Below are positions 43,739-51,784 of a stretch of 64,000 nucleotides of DNA, in pieces (positions within the stretch are counted from its first letter, which is position 1; each line of letters starts with the position of its first letter). The notes under the pieces were generated by a model. The model did no database searches and was not told the DNA's origin. It saw only the letters and a list, made by a program, of their open reading frames with translations. This stretch comes from Candidatus Kapaibacterium thiocyanatum. GTDB lineage: Bacteria; Bacteroidota; Ignavibacteria; Kapaibacteriales; Kapaibacteriaceae. The position numbers and the translations under genes are program-made. Location: contig MKVH01000025.1 of NCBI GenBank assembly GCA_001899175.1, positions 169,760 to 233,759 on the forward strand. Direction: 5' to 3'.

Positions 43739-44542
43739 TCACTCCACGATGGCGATGACGAGCTTCCAGAACTCGAGGGACACGACAATGGTGCCGATGC
43801 AGAGGACGAGCCAGCCGAAGCCGGTCTTCAGACGTTGGCCGTCGATATGGCGTGACAGTCGTGCACCTACGAGGATGCCTGCCGACATCAGTCCGGTGAA
43901 CGTGAGCAGGAAGGACCAGTCGTAATCCATCCCCGACGTCATGTCGGCGAGGACTCCGATGGTCGAATTGGCGCTGATGAGAACGAGCGACGTGCCGACG
44001 GCCCTTTTCATGTCGATACCCGACCAGAGGACGAGGGCCGGAACGATCAGGAAGCCCCCACCCACGCCGAGGACGGCGCTGAGGAGACCCACGACGAAGC
44101 CGGCGATGGCGAGACGCGAGGCCGGTGCGGGTTCGCGCGTTTCCGATCCCGTGCCGGCCCGAATCATTCCGATGGCCGCGATGAACATCATCAGCGCGAA
44201 GGCGATCATCAGGAACGTATCGTCGGTGACCCTGTCTCCCGCGACGATGAACGACTGCGGGATCATGGGCACGACGAAGCGGCGTACCATTCCTGTCGTG
44301 ACCAGCGCCACGCTTCCGAACGAATAGACGGCAGTCCAGTACACCTCGTGACGGCGCACGTACGGGACGGCGCCGACGGCCGAGGCGATGGCGATGGTGA
44401 ACAGGGCATAGCCGCTTGCGACGGATTGATCTATACCCATCAGATAGACCAGGATGGGGACGGCGATGATGGCGCCGCCAGCTCCTACCAGACCCAGAAT
44501 GATGCCGATGATGCCGGCGAGAGCGAGGACGAGAAACGTCAT
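43739..44542 (-). CDS. TauE/SafE-type sulfite/sulfur anion exporter
   Basis: 267 residues, about 8 membrane helices, TauE/SafE family: N-terminal GIIGIILGLVGAGGAIIAVPILVYLMG and its second-half repeat AGFVVGLLSAVLGVGGGFLIVPALVLWSGIDMKRAVGTSL. Exports sulfite, thiosulfate or organosulfonates. Downstream of a rhodanese (13-base gap) and a persulfide dioxygenase, giving a sulfide-detoxification operon in which it would remove the sulfite or thiosulfate made. Confidence 0.9.
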   Translation of the reverse strand: MTFLVLALAGIIGIILGLVGAGGAIIAVPILVYLMGIDQSVASGYALFTIAIASAVGAVPYVRRHEVYWTAVYSFGSVALVTTGMVRRFVVPMIPQSFIVAGDRVTDDTFLMIAFALMMFIAAIGMIRAGTGSETREPAPASRLAIAGFVVGLLSAVLGVGGGFLIVPALVLWSGIDMKRAVGTSLVLISANSTIGVLADMTSGMDYDWSFLLTFTGLMSAGILVGARLSRHIDGQRLKTGFGWLVLCIGTIVVSLEFWKLVIAIVE

Positions 44543-44555
44543 GGACGTCGTCCCG

Positions 44556-44846
44556 TTACCATGCGAGCATGCCGCCCTTCAGGTTTACCGGTGCAGTGAA
44601 ACCGTTCAGTTCGAGGAACATGCAGGCCTGTCCGCTGCGATTGCCTGAGCGGCAGTAGACGATGATCTCTCCGTCACGATATGCCTCGAGCTCGTCGATA
44701 CGATCGGGAAGCTCTCCGAGCGGGATGAGGATCGAGCCCGGGATGTTCTTTTCGGCATGTTCTTCGGGTTGCCGTACGTCGAGCAGGACGACGTCTTCGC
44801 CTGTTCCGAGCCGGGTCTTCAGGGTGTCGGGTGAAATTTCACGCAT
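44556..44846 (-). CDS. Single-domain rhodanese
   Basis: 96 residues from ATG 44846. Rhodanese fold with LLDVRQPEEHAEKNIPGSILIPLGEL and active-site loop IIVYCRSGNRSGQA (Cys plus Arg). It transfers sulfane sulfur between persulfides and acceptors such as sulfite or glutathione. Middle gene of the operon with the persulfide dioxygenase (40-base gap) and the TauE exporter. No signal peptide, so cytosolic. Confidence 0.92.
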   Translation of the reverse strand: MREISPDTLKTRLGTGEDVVLLDVRQPEEHAEKNIPGSILIPLGELPDRIDELEAYRDGEIIVYCRSGNRSGQACMFLELNGFTAPVNLKGGMLAW

Positions 44847-44886
44847 GGTGGTGATACACTGATGTTGGTGATGGATGTGTCGCTGC

Positions 44887-46305
44887 TCAGGCGTCGATGG
44901 TCGTGCCGGTTTCGTACGGACAGCCTGCCGCACGCCAGCCGGCATAGCCCGGAGCGTAGTTGACGATGTTATGGAATCCTTCGCGCTGAAGCAGACTCGT
45001 GGCGATGCTCGACCGGTCACCCGCCTGACATGAGATGACGACGACCTTGTCGCGCGGTATCTCGCCGAGATGCTGGAGCAGGTAGCCTGCATGTAGATGT
45101 CGGGCGCCGGGAATGTGTCCGCTCACGTATTCGTTCGTCGAACGTACGTCGATCACGACGACGTCGTCATTGTCGTAGCGGGAGACGAATTCGTCATGCG
45201 GGATCTCTGCCGTGGTGGCGAGTGCATGATGGCCCTCGTGCCAGCCGTCGATGCCAGGGCGATAGCCCAGGATGTTGTCCAGACCGATGCGCATCAGCTT
45301 CCGTACGACGTCGTCGATCGTCCTGTCGTCGGCGATGATGGCGAAGGGCTTGTCGTAGTCGATCATCCAGCCGGCCCACGTGCTGAAGGCCTTGTTGTTC
45401 TGGATGTTGACCGTGTTGGGAATGTGTCCGTTCGCGAAGGCCGTCTTCACACGCGTATCGACCACCATCGTTCCGTCGGCGAGTGCTTCCGAGAGGTCCT
45501 GGAGAGACAGCAGGTGTGGTTGCTGCACTTCCGTCCGCAGGTTGCGCTCGACCTTGTTGAGGACCTTCATGTGGGCGAAGTATCGCGGCGGCTCGGGCTG
45601 GCCATCGAGCAGGGCATTCACGAACTCTTCTTCGTCCGTATGCTGCAATGCCCAGTTGACGAGCTTCTCGTAGCCGACGGTCGACGACGGTATCGCGCCG
45701 AGGGCCTTGCCGCAGGCCGATCCGGCACCGTGGGCGGGATGCACCTGTATGTGGTCAGGGAGGGAGTTGAACCTCCGCAGCGAGGCGAACATCTGCCGGG
45801 CTCCCGCGTCCATGGTTCCCCGGTGGCCGGCGACCTTCTCGAGAAGGTCGGGGCGGCCGACGTCGCCCACGAAGACGAAGTCGCCGGTGAACATCATGAT
45901 CGGAACATCGCGTGTGGCCGGTGTATCGGTCACGAGCAGGGAGATGTGTTCCGGAGTATGTCCCGGCGTATGCATCACCTGGACCTTGATGTTGCCCACC
46001 ATGAAGGTGTCGTTGTCCTTCAGTCCGGTATGGGGGAATTCGTACTGCCACTCGGGGCCGCCTTCGTCGCTGAGGAACATAGTGGCGCCCGTTACGGCGG
46101 CCAGTTCGCGCGTGCCGCTCAGGAAGTCGGCATGAATGTGCGTTTCCGTCAGATGCGTGATGCGGAGGCGTTCCTGCCGCGCGATATCGAGATACGTGTC
46201 GATGTCGCGTTTCGCATCGATGACCATCACTTCGCCCGTTGCCTGACAGCCTACCATGTAGGAGGCGTGGGCGAGTCCCGGTTCATAAATCTGTTTAAAG
46301 AACAT
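44887..46305 (-). CDS. Persulfide dioxygenase - rhodanese fusion (CstB-like)
   Basis: 472 residues. N-terminal metallo-beta-lactamase fold of the ETHE1 type: THIHADFLSGTREL, HTPGHTPEHISLL and FTGDFVFVGDVGRPDL supply the Fe ligands. Then two rhodanese domains: the first lacks its Cys (AIIADDRTIDDVV), the second has it (VVISCQAGDRSSIATS). This is the CstB arrangement, which oxidises low-molecular-weight persulfide and yields thiosulfate. First gene of the operon with a rhodanese and a TauE exporter; TATTTTTG promoter 38 bases upstream. No repressor (CstR) gene is adjacent. Confidence 0.93.
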   Translation of the reverse strand: MFFKQIYEPGLAHASYMVGCQATGEVMVIDAKRDIDTYLDIARQERLRITHLTETHIHADFLSGTRELAAVTGATMFLSDEGGPEWQYEFPHTGLKDNDTFMVGNIKVQVMHTPGHTPEHISLLVTDTPATRDVPIMMFTGDFVFVGDVGRPDLLEKVAGHRGTMDAGARQMFASLRRFNSLPDHIQVHPAHGAGSACGKALGAIPSSTVGYEKLVNWALQHTDEEEFVNALLDGQPEPPRYFAHMKVLNKVERNLRTEVQQPHLLSLQDLSEALADGTMVVDTRVKTAFANGHIPNTVNIQNNKAFSTWAGWMIDYDKPFAIIADDRTIDDVVRKLMRIGLDNILGYRPGIDGWHEGHHALATTAEIPHDEFVSRYDNDDVVVIDVRSTNEYVSGHIPGARHLHAGYLLQHLGEIPRDKVVVISCQAGDRSSIATSLLQREGFHNIVNYAPGYAGWRAAGCPYETGTTIDA

Positions 46306-46343
46306 CGGATGTTCCTGCTGGATCGGTGTGGGAGTGGATGCCG

Positions 46344-46351
46344 CAAAAATA
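46344..46351 (-). promoter_or_regulatory. TAnnTTTG promoter box of the persulfide operon
   Basis: TATTTTTG on minus, an exact TAnnTTTG match, 38 bases before the CstB-like start. The 170 bases from here to 46522 show no gene. Confidence 0.6.
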
Positions 46352-46522
46352 CGTCCGGAAACGCCTGGAACGGGGCTCCCGGAACCGTGTCAAACTAGCG
46401 ATGTCTCGTTGCGATCGGTATGACATTCGTCAATGTCGCCTGATGATTGATCAATTGGCTCTTGGTGCGGTTCTCCGACGCAGATACGTTGCGCCGTTCA
46501 CGTTCATCACTCAGGAGCGGGA

Positions 46523-47029
46523 ATGGAGACGAACAACACCCATTTATATCGGATGTTGTCCTGGAGATATGCAGGTTCTACGATCGAAGATATTGAAGAT
46601 GCGGTAGCGGCGGCCAATTGTGCTCTGGAAGAATCCCGTTTTCTGGCCCGCGAGCCGGTGCGAAATCCCGAAGCCTATCGTACGTGTGTGGCACAGCGTT
46701 TTCTGGGCAGGGCCATGCAGCGGCAACGCAGGATGGTATTCATGGACGTGCACGGCGATGCGGGATGGGAGAACCTGTCCGCGAACGACGCACAGCCATT
46801 GCAGTCGGACGATGACCGGCAGGCCGAGCATCGGTTCGATACGGAGCGGATTCTCGACACCCTTCCGGACCAGTACGCCCAGGTACTGGCATTGCACTAC
46901 CTTCAGGGGCTGACGCTGGAGGAGTCGGCGCACTATGCCGGTGTGACGCCTGCTTGCATGCGGAAACGGCACGAACGGGCACTCAAGATGGCGAGGCGTC
47001 TGTTCGACGATTCAACGGGCGAAGAATAA
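46523..47029 (+). CDS. RNA polymerase sigma factor, ECF-like
   Basis: 168 residues. Region 4 is clear: TLPDQYAQVLALHYLQGLTLEESAHYAGVTPACMRKRHERALKMARRLF, a typical sigma-70 region 4 helix-turn-helix. Region 2 is shorter and diverged (LARE...NPEAYRTCVAQRFLGRAMQRQRR). CAGGAG precedes the ATG. No anti-sigma factor is next to it; the following gene is convergent and overlaps its end by 18 bases. Which promoters it serves is unknown; it sits beside the persulfide operon, divergently. Confidence 0.82.
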   Translation: METNNTHLYRMLSWRYAGSTIEDIEDAVAAANCALEESRFLAREPVRNPEAYRTCVAQRFLGRAMQRQRRMVFMDVHGDAGWENLSANDAQPLQSDDDRQAEHRFDTERILDTLPDQYAQVLALHYLQGLTLEESAHYAGVTPACMRKRHERALKMARRLFDDSTGEE

Positions 47030-47845
47030 CAGCAGGTAGGGCAGCGAAAGGACGAGCTCGGCGAGAAGTCTCGTGATCGGGCGATCGATGCCGGATCGGA
47101 ACAGCATCGGCAGGCAGGTAGTGGCAAGACACATCAGGAGCAGCATCGCTCCCGCAGGAAGATCCGTCGTCATGATGCCGATGGCCAGGGCTGCGGCCAG
47201 GCCTATGCTGGCCGTCACCATCGCCATCGTACCCTTGGGACCGAGCGCGCGCGCCACGCTCGGCTGATGGAGGGCGGTGTCGATGTCGACGTCCGCGATG
47301 CTTTCGACGACGACGATGGCCCATGTGACGAGGACGATGCAGGCGATGGTCATGAATACGACAGGACCGGGATCGGGGCTGAGGATGACGGGGACGGACC
47401 AGATTGCGGCCGTGTAGGTCACGACGACGTTGACGTCCTTGAGCACGCTGAGCCACCGGCTGGTGAACAGGTGCTGCGCGAGATGATGGATGGCCACGAG
47501 GGCGCCGGCGCAGATGGCGATGATCCACGTGAAGGGCGGCAGGGTCAGGGCCGCCACGACGGCACAGGCAGGAGCGAGAACGATGCAGGCGATCAGGAGC
47601 GGTCGCCTGTTGCGATGATGGAAGGCATGACGAAGCGTCGGATAGTCGCCGCTGGCGCGGTTGTCGTCGAGGACACGGTCGAGCGTATAGATCAGCCAGG
47701 CGGCAACGGGAATGACGAACCACCATCCCGCAGGTAAGGTGCAGTGACAGACGCGTTCCGCGAGGATGGCCGAGGCGATGACGCCGGCAACGATGTCGAG
47801 GTTGAGGAAGTGGATCCGGTGTAGCCACGGTAGCACGGCCGTCAA
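47012..47845 (-). CDS. Multi-pass membrane protein, UbiA-like prenyltransferase candidate
   Basis: 277 residues, about 8 membrane helices. Two acidic motifs at the UbiA positions: YTLDRVLDDNRASGDY in the first half and ESIADVDIDTALHQPS in the second, the Asp-rich Mg-pyrophosphate sites. This suggests transfer of a prenyl chain to an aromatic ring, but overall similarity is weak by eye. The start is a TTG that overlaps the stop of the upstream gene (TTGA). Convergent overlap of 18 bases with the sigma factor. Confidence 0.6.
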   Translation of the reverse strand: MTAVLPWLHRIHFLNLDIVAGVIASAILAERVCHCTLPAGWWFVIPVAAWLIYTLDRVLDDNRASGDYPTLRHAFHHRNRRPLLIACIVLAPACAVVAALTLPPFTWIIAICAGALVAIHHLAQHLFTSRWLSVLKDVNVVVTYTAAIWSVPVILSPDPGPVVFMTIACIVLVTWAIVVVESIADVDIDTALHQPSVARALGPKGTMAMVTASIGLAAALAIGIMTTDLPAGAMLLLMCLATTCLPMLFRSGIDRPITRLLAELVLSLPYLLLFFAR

Positions 47846-48246
47846 CCCTGCATGGCCTTGATCCTGGCGAGGTCGTGGGCGAGGTCGACCAGATTGCGGA
47901 TCACGCCCTGCGTCATCCCGAAATAGACGTCGTCGAAACGGCTCAGGGTATCGTCGTCGGCATGACGTGACAGCGACGCCAGTTGTTCACGGAGATCGTT
48001 CATCTGCGTCGCGAACTCGCGCTCCATCTGCGGATATCCCTCGGCCCCGGGCGTGAGGCGGCGCAGGACGCCATAGACCTTCCACAGGCCCGTACCGGTA
48101 CGCAGGATCGTATTGAACAGATCGGCTTCATTGTGGGTGGCACCAAGCTCCAGCAGGACGCCGATGTCGTTGCGTTTGCGCAGTCCACCCTCCGTATTCT
48201 CCTGGAGGAAGGACAGAACGGCCTGCGTATCGTCGGAGAGCGTCAT
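47842..48246 (-). CDS. Conserved small protein of unknown function
   Basis: 134 residues, soluble and mostly helical (VLSFLQENTEGGLRKRNDIGVLLELG ... FDDVYFGMTQGVIRNLVDLAHDLARI). No family recognised. Starts at ATG 48246, one base after the lipoprotein stop, and overlaps the membrane protein gene downstream by 4 bases. It is in a run of tightly packed minus-strand genes (50.0 to 47.0 kb). Confidence 0.68.
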   Translation of the reverse strand: MTLSDDTQAVLSFLQENTEGGLRKRNDIGVLLELGATHNEADLFNTILRTGTGLWKVYGVLRRLTPGAEGYPQMEREFATQMNDLREQLASLSRHADDDTLSRFDDVYFGMTQGVIRNLVDLAHDLARIKAMQG

Positions 48247-48247
48247 G

Positions 48248-48859
48248 TCAGTACTGTACCGTGGCGAGAATCGACCGGAAGATCTGCTGCGTTTCGGGAT
48301 CGGGCACAAGATCCTTGCCACTGACGGTCATCGGCACCAGGGCGAATTCGTAGTGATTGCCGATCGACGACGTGAAGACGGCGCATCGCGAGCGCAGGCT
48401 GCCGCCGGAGGCGCTGAAGTCGTAGAGGCCGAAACGACGCGGACCGAGTTCAGCCGTGGCATAGGAGCCGACGAGCTTGGTGGAACCCGCCGTCTTTCGC
48501 GAACGCTTGTTGAAGGCCACGCGCGCCAGGCCGAGCACGCCCTCGCGATCGAGCATTTCCTTCGATGGCTCGCTGCCCGGCAGCGTGCTGAAGACGGCGC
48601 TCAGCGTATAGTCGGGATTGACCGCCACGGCGATGATGTCCGACGATTCCCGGCCCTTCGTATCGATGAAGAGCCAGCCCTTCGGTAGCAGGGCTATCAT
48701 GTCGCCTGCACGCGTGCGTACGAGCTCGTCGCTCATCTCGACTTCGGGCAGCGGACTCAGGGAGACGTTCTGGACTTCGGTCTTCTCGTCAGGTGCTTTC
48801 ACGAACAGGCAGCCGGCCATCGTCAGCGCGATCACGACGATGGACAGGCGACGCATCAT
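48248..48859 (-). CDS. Putative lipoprotein in the dcd-DUF1684 operon
   Basis: 203 residues from the ATG at 48859 that overlaps the DUF1684 stop (ATGA); an in-frame ATG at 48865 is also possible. Lipoprotein signal RRLSIVVIALTMAGC. The mature region (MIALLPKGWLFIDTKGRESSDIIAVAVNPDYTLSAVFSTLPGSEPS) resembles the fold of exported stress or detection proteins but I do not recognise it. Envelope location predicted. Confidence 0.65.
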   Translation of the reverse strand: MMRRLSIVVIALTMAGCLFVKAPDEKTEVQNVSLSPLPEVEMSDELVRTRAGDMIALLPKGWLFIDTKGRESSDIIAVAVNPDYTLSAVFSTLPGSEPSKEMLDREGVLGLARVAFNKRSRKTAGSTKLVGSYATAELGPRRFGLYDFSASGGSLRSRCAVFTSSIGNHYEFALVPMTVSGKDLVPDPETQQIFRSILATVQY

Positions 48860-49470
48860 TTCCATGTGCGCTCTCCCGCCGTGATGGCTACGGTAAGTTT
48901 GTTCTCGTCCGGTACGAGGGGACAACTGTAGTTGCTGTTGTAGGCGCAATACGGATTGTAGGCCTGGTTGAAATCGATGGCGTAGGATGTGTCGTCTTCC
49001 AGATGGAGATCGAGATACCTGCCTCCGCCGTACGTTTCATCGCCACTGGTCTTGTCCTTGAACGGAACGAAGAGTTCCTGGTCATCGCTTCCGACGAAGC
49101 GGTAGGCGACGAGTTGATGCGTCCTGCCCTTGATGTCGAACGTGAAACGCCCAACGCGCACGGCGAACCGTGGCTCGTTGGTCGATGTTTCCATGGTGAT
49201 GGTATCCTGCTTCGAAAACCCTTCGAAGCTCGCCTCCACCGCAAATGTTTCATCGGGTTTGTAGTAGCGCAAGCCCGTGAATGACGAGCGGACATGTTCG
49301 GGAATCGGGCTTTCGTCGGATTCCGCGAAGTCCTTGTCCTTCGCCTGACGTTGCTCGATCAGACGTTCCTCGTCGAATCCTCCCAGCTCGAGGGAGTTCT
49401 CCTCGTCTTCCGTGCATGCGGCCACGAACAGGCCCAGCATGACGATCAGGATGGTGGTGATGGATCTCAC
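48856..49470 (-). CDS. DUF1684 domain lipoprotein
   Basis: 204 residues, GTG start at 49470 overlapping the dcd stop (GTGA). Lipoprotein signal RSITTILIVMLGLFVAAC. DUF1684 core with FKDKTSGDETYGGGRYLDLHLEDD and the family signature DFNQAYNPYCAYNSNYSCP, then ENKLTVAITAGE. DUF1684 proteins are widespread in Bacteroidota and of unknown function. Overlapping genes on both sides show it is co-translated with dcd and the lipoprotein downstream. Confidence 0.88.
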   Translation of the reverse strand: MRSITTILIVMLGLFVAACTEDEENSLELGGFDEERLIEQRQAKDKDFAESDESPIPEHVRSSFTGLRYYKPDETFAVEASFEGFSKQDTITMETSTNEPRFAVRVGRFTFDIKGRTHQLVAYRFVGSDDQELFVPFKDKTSGDETYGGGRYLDLHLEDDTSYAIDFNQAYNPYCAYNSNYSCPLVPDENKLTVAITAGERTWK

Positions 49471-50018
49471 CGCTGCTCCTCTTGCGGGAAGTTCTTCCAC
49501 ATCATCGACTCTACGGGAGCGTTCGTGCGCTCCGTGTACTTGGCCGATGCCTTGCGGTTGTAGGGATTGAGTACGTCGCCCTGGACGGCGAAGTAGATCA
49601 ACTGGCCGATGGGCATGCCTGCATAGACGCGGACGGGCTGTTTCACGCTGATCTCGAGCGTCCAGTAATTGCAGAATCCTACGTCGCCCTTGCCGGCCGT
49701 GGCATGGATGTCGATGCCCAGGCGCCCGACGCTGGACTTGCCTTCGAGGAAGGGGACGTGTTCGTGGGTTTCGGTATACTCTTCCGTGACGCCGAGGTAG
49801 AACCTGTGCGGTTCCAGGATGAAGCCGTCGTCGGGTATGGAATACATCCTGATCCGGTTGTGCTTCCTGGCGTCGAGGGTGCCGTCGACGTATTCTGCCA
49901 GCATGCGGCCGAGGTGGACGTCGTAGGAATTGGAACCCAGTGCCGAGGCATCGAACGGTTCGATCTTGATGGAACCCCGCTCCATATGGGCAAGGATTTC
50001 TTTGTCGGTGAGGATCAT
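49467..50018 (-). CDS. dcd: dCTP deaminase
   Basis: 183 residues from ATG 50018 (MILTDKEILAHMERGSIKIEPF). Motifs: SNSYDVHLG, FLEGKSSVGRLGIDIHATAG (nucleotide binding) and the late QLIYFAVQGDVLNPYNRKASAKY. It converts dCTP to dUTP for thymidylate synthesis. The lack of a fused dUTPase motif suggests the mono-functional enzyme. First gene of a three-gene overlapping operon with DUF1684 and a lipoprotein. Confidence 0.95.
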   Translation of the reverse strand: MILTDKEILAHMERGSIKIEPFDASALGSNSYDVHLGRMLAEYVDGTLDARKHNRIRMYSIPDDGFILEPHRFYLGVTEEYTETHEHVPFLEGKSSVGRLGIDIHATAGKGDVGFCNYWTLEISVKQPVRVYAGMPIGQLIYFAVQGDVLNPYNRKASAKYTERTNAPVESMMWKNFPQEEQR

Positions 50019-50157
50019 GGAGTCTTCCGTATACGAACGCACAATATACGGCCAATCGGCGGGACCTGTGGCCTGCGCCACGGCCGCAGCCTACCTCTCG
50101 CGATCCGCCATGGCGCGGAAAGGGCGGTAGAAGAGAGGGAGAAGCTGGCTGGCGGTC

Positions 50158-50910
50158 TTATCGTCTGGCCGGCCCGTACATGGCGAATCGGGCCACACCG
50201 GTACGCTGGAGGAAGTGCTTGCAGCTCGTCCAGAGGACGCCGAGACCGTAGATGGAGCTGCGGCGGAAGTTGATGGACGAGGCTTCCTCGAAATACTTCG
50301 TGGGACATGTCACCTCGCCGATGTCGAAGCCGGCGTAGATGATCTGCGACAACATCTGGTTGTCGAAGACGAAGTCATCGGAATTGCTGCGGAAGTCGAT
50401 GCCCAGAAGGACGTCGCGCGAGAAGGCGCGATAACCCGTATGGTATTCCGACAGTTTCTGTCCGACGAGGAGATTCTGCACGAGCGTCAGGAAGCGGTTC
50501 GCAACGTACTTGTAGACGGGCATGCCACCCTTGAGTGCACCCTTGCCCAGGATGCGCGAAGCCAGGACGACAGGATAGAGGTCGTTGGCGATGATGCTGG
50601 CAATGGCTGGAATGAGCAGCGGCGTATACTGATAGTCCGGATGCAGCATCACGACGATGTCGGCACCGAGCTCGAGGGCCTTCGTATAGCAGGTCTTCTG
50701 ATTGCCACCGTAGCCCTTGTTCTGTTCGTGGCGTATGACGTGGCGGATGCCGAGAGCATGCGCCACGTCTGCCGTATCGTCACGTGAATGATCGTCGACC
50801 AGTACGACATCGTCGACGATGTCGAATGGGATCTCCCGATAGGTCATCTCCAGTGTCTTGGACGCGTTGTAGGCCGGGAGGACGACGACGATCTTCTTGT
50901 TGTTGAGCAT
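50158..50910 (-). CDS. Glycosyltransferase family 2
   Basis: 250 residues. GT-A fold with VVLPAYNASKTLEMTYREIP, VDDHSRDDTADVA and the metal/nucleotide motif VMLHPDYQYTPLL (DXD replaced by HPDYQY, as in some GT2 dolichol-phosphate or polyprenyl-phosphate sugar transferases). No membrane helices; likely uses a nucleotide sugar to glycosylate a lipid carrier or surface polymer. Lies 19 bases from the SIMPL gene on the same strand. Confidence 0.9.
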   Translation of the reverse strand: MLNNKKIVVVLPAYNASKTLEMTYREIPFDIVDDVVLVDDHSRDDTADVAHALGIRHVIRHEQNKGYGGNQKTCYTKALELGADIVVMLHPDYQYTPLLIPAIASIIANDLYPVVLASRILGKGALKGGMPVYKYVANRFLTLVQNLLVGQKLSEYHTGYRAFSRDVLLGIDFRSNSDDFVFDNQMLSQIIYAGFDIGEVTCPTKYFEEASSINFRRSSIYGLGVLWTSCKHFLQRTGVARFAMYGPARR

Positions 50911-50929
50911 GCGGAGGCTGGATGGACGG

Positions 50930-51637
50930 TTATTCGAGCTCGAAGGTAGCGCTGACGGTGACGCGTATCTGGACCTGGCCGGCGGAGACGGTCGGTGCGC
51001 TTTCCGCATCCGCCATTTTCATCAGGCCTTGGGCGCGGTATACCGGTACCGGCGGCTGATAGTTCGAATTCTCGTTGATGGAGATGGGCTTGCCGACGCG
51101 TGCGCCCACGGCACCTGCGAGCGCTTCGGCCTTCGTGCGTGCATCCTTCGCGGCTGCGAGGCGCAGCGAGTCACGAACGGCCTTGGCGTTGCTGACGCTG
51201 AAGTCGATGTTGTTGAGCATGTTGCTGCCGACTTCCACGCTCGTGCCCACGACGGCATCGAGTTTCGAGAGATCGCGCACGAGTACGTAGACCGTATTGC
51301 GCATCGTATACTTCACGAATTCGCGTTGTCCTTCCGGACGCCAGTTGTAGACGGGTTCCAGGGACAGGTTGCTCGTCTGCACATCCTTCTCCTCGATGCC
51401 CGCCTTCTTCAGCGCGGCGAGGATGGCGCGAACCTTGGCATCGTTGTCCTTCTTTACCTGAGCAGCGACCTTGCCTTCCGTTTCCACGCCGATGGAGATC
51501 GATGCACGGTCGGGAATGAGGAACGTTTCCGCTTCGCCTTCCACCGATACCGAGCGACGATTGTCGGTGTGTTGTGCGGTCGCGGCGAACGTACCGGCGA
51601 CGAAGATCATGGCGATCGCAACGATGCGCGTAATCAT
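50930..51637 (-). CDS. SIMPL (DUF541) domain exported protein
   Basis: 235 residues. ATG 51637 with AGGA upstream; signal peptide MITRIVAIAMIFVAGTFAATAQ. SIMPL domain (RSVSVEGEAETFLIPDRASISIGVETEG ... QTSNLSLEPVYNWR ... VYVLVRDLSKLDAVVG). Members are periplasmic or surface proteins linked to envelope stress, oxidative stress or signalling; no precise activity is known. Confidence 0.9.
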   Translation of the reverse strand: MITRIVAIAMIFVAGTFAATAQHTDNRRSVSVEGEAETFLIPDRASISIGVETEGKVAAQVKKDNDAKVRAILAALKKAGIEEKDVQTSNLSLEPVYNWRPEGQREFVKYTMRNTVYVLVRDLSKLDAVVGTSVEVGSNMLNNIDFSVSNAKAVRDSLRLAAAKDARTKAEALAGAVGARVGKPISINENSNYQPPVPVYRAQGLMKMADAESAPTVSAGQVQIRVTVSATFELE

Positions 51638-51784
51638 GGTGATGTCCTGATGGGTGATACTATACCGGAATAGGGCCATGAACGACGGCGGAGAAGGATG
51701 ATTCGTTTCTGCATTCATCCGTATTCACCGCGAACTTCGTGAGGTTTCACGACTTCGTCCTGATCTTTTTACGTCGCCGCATCA

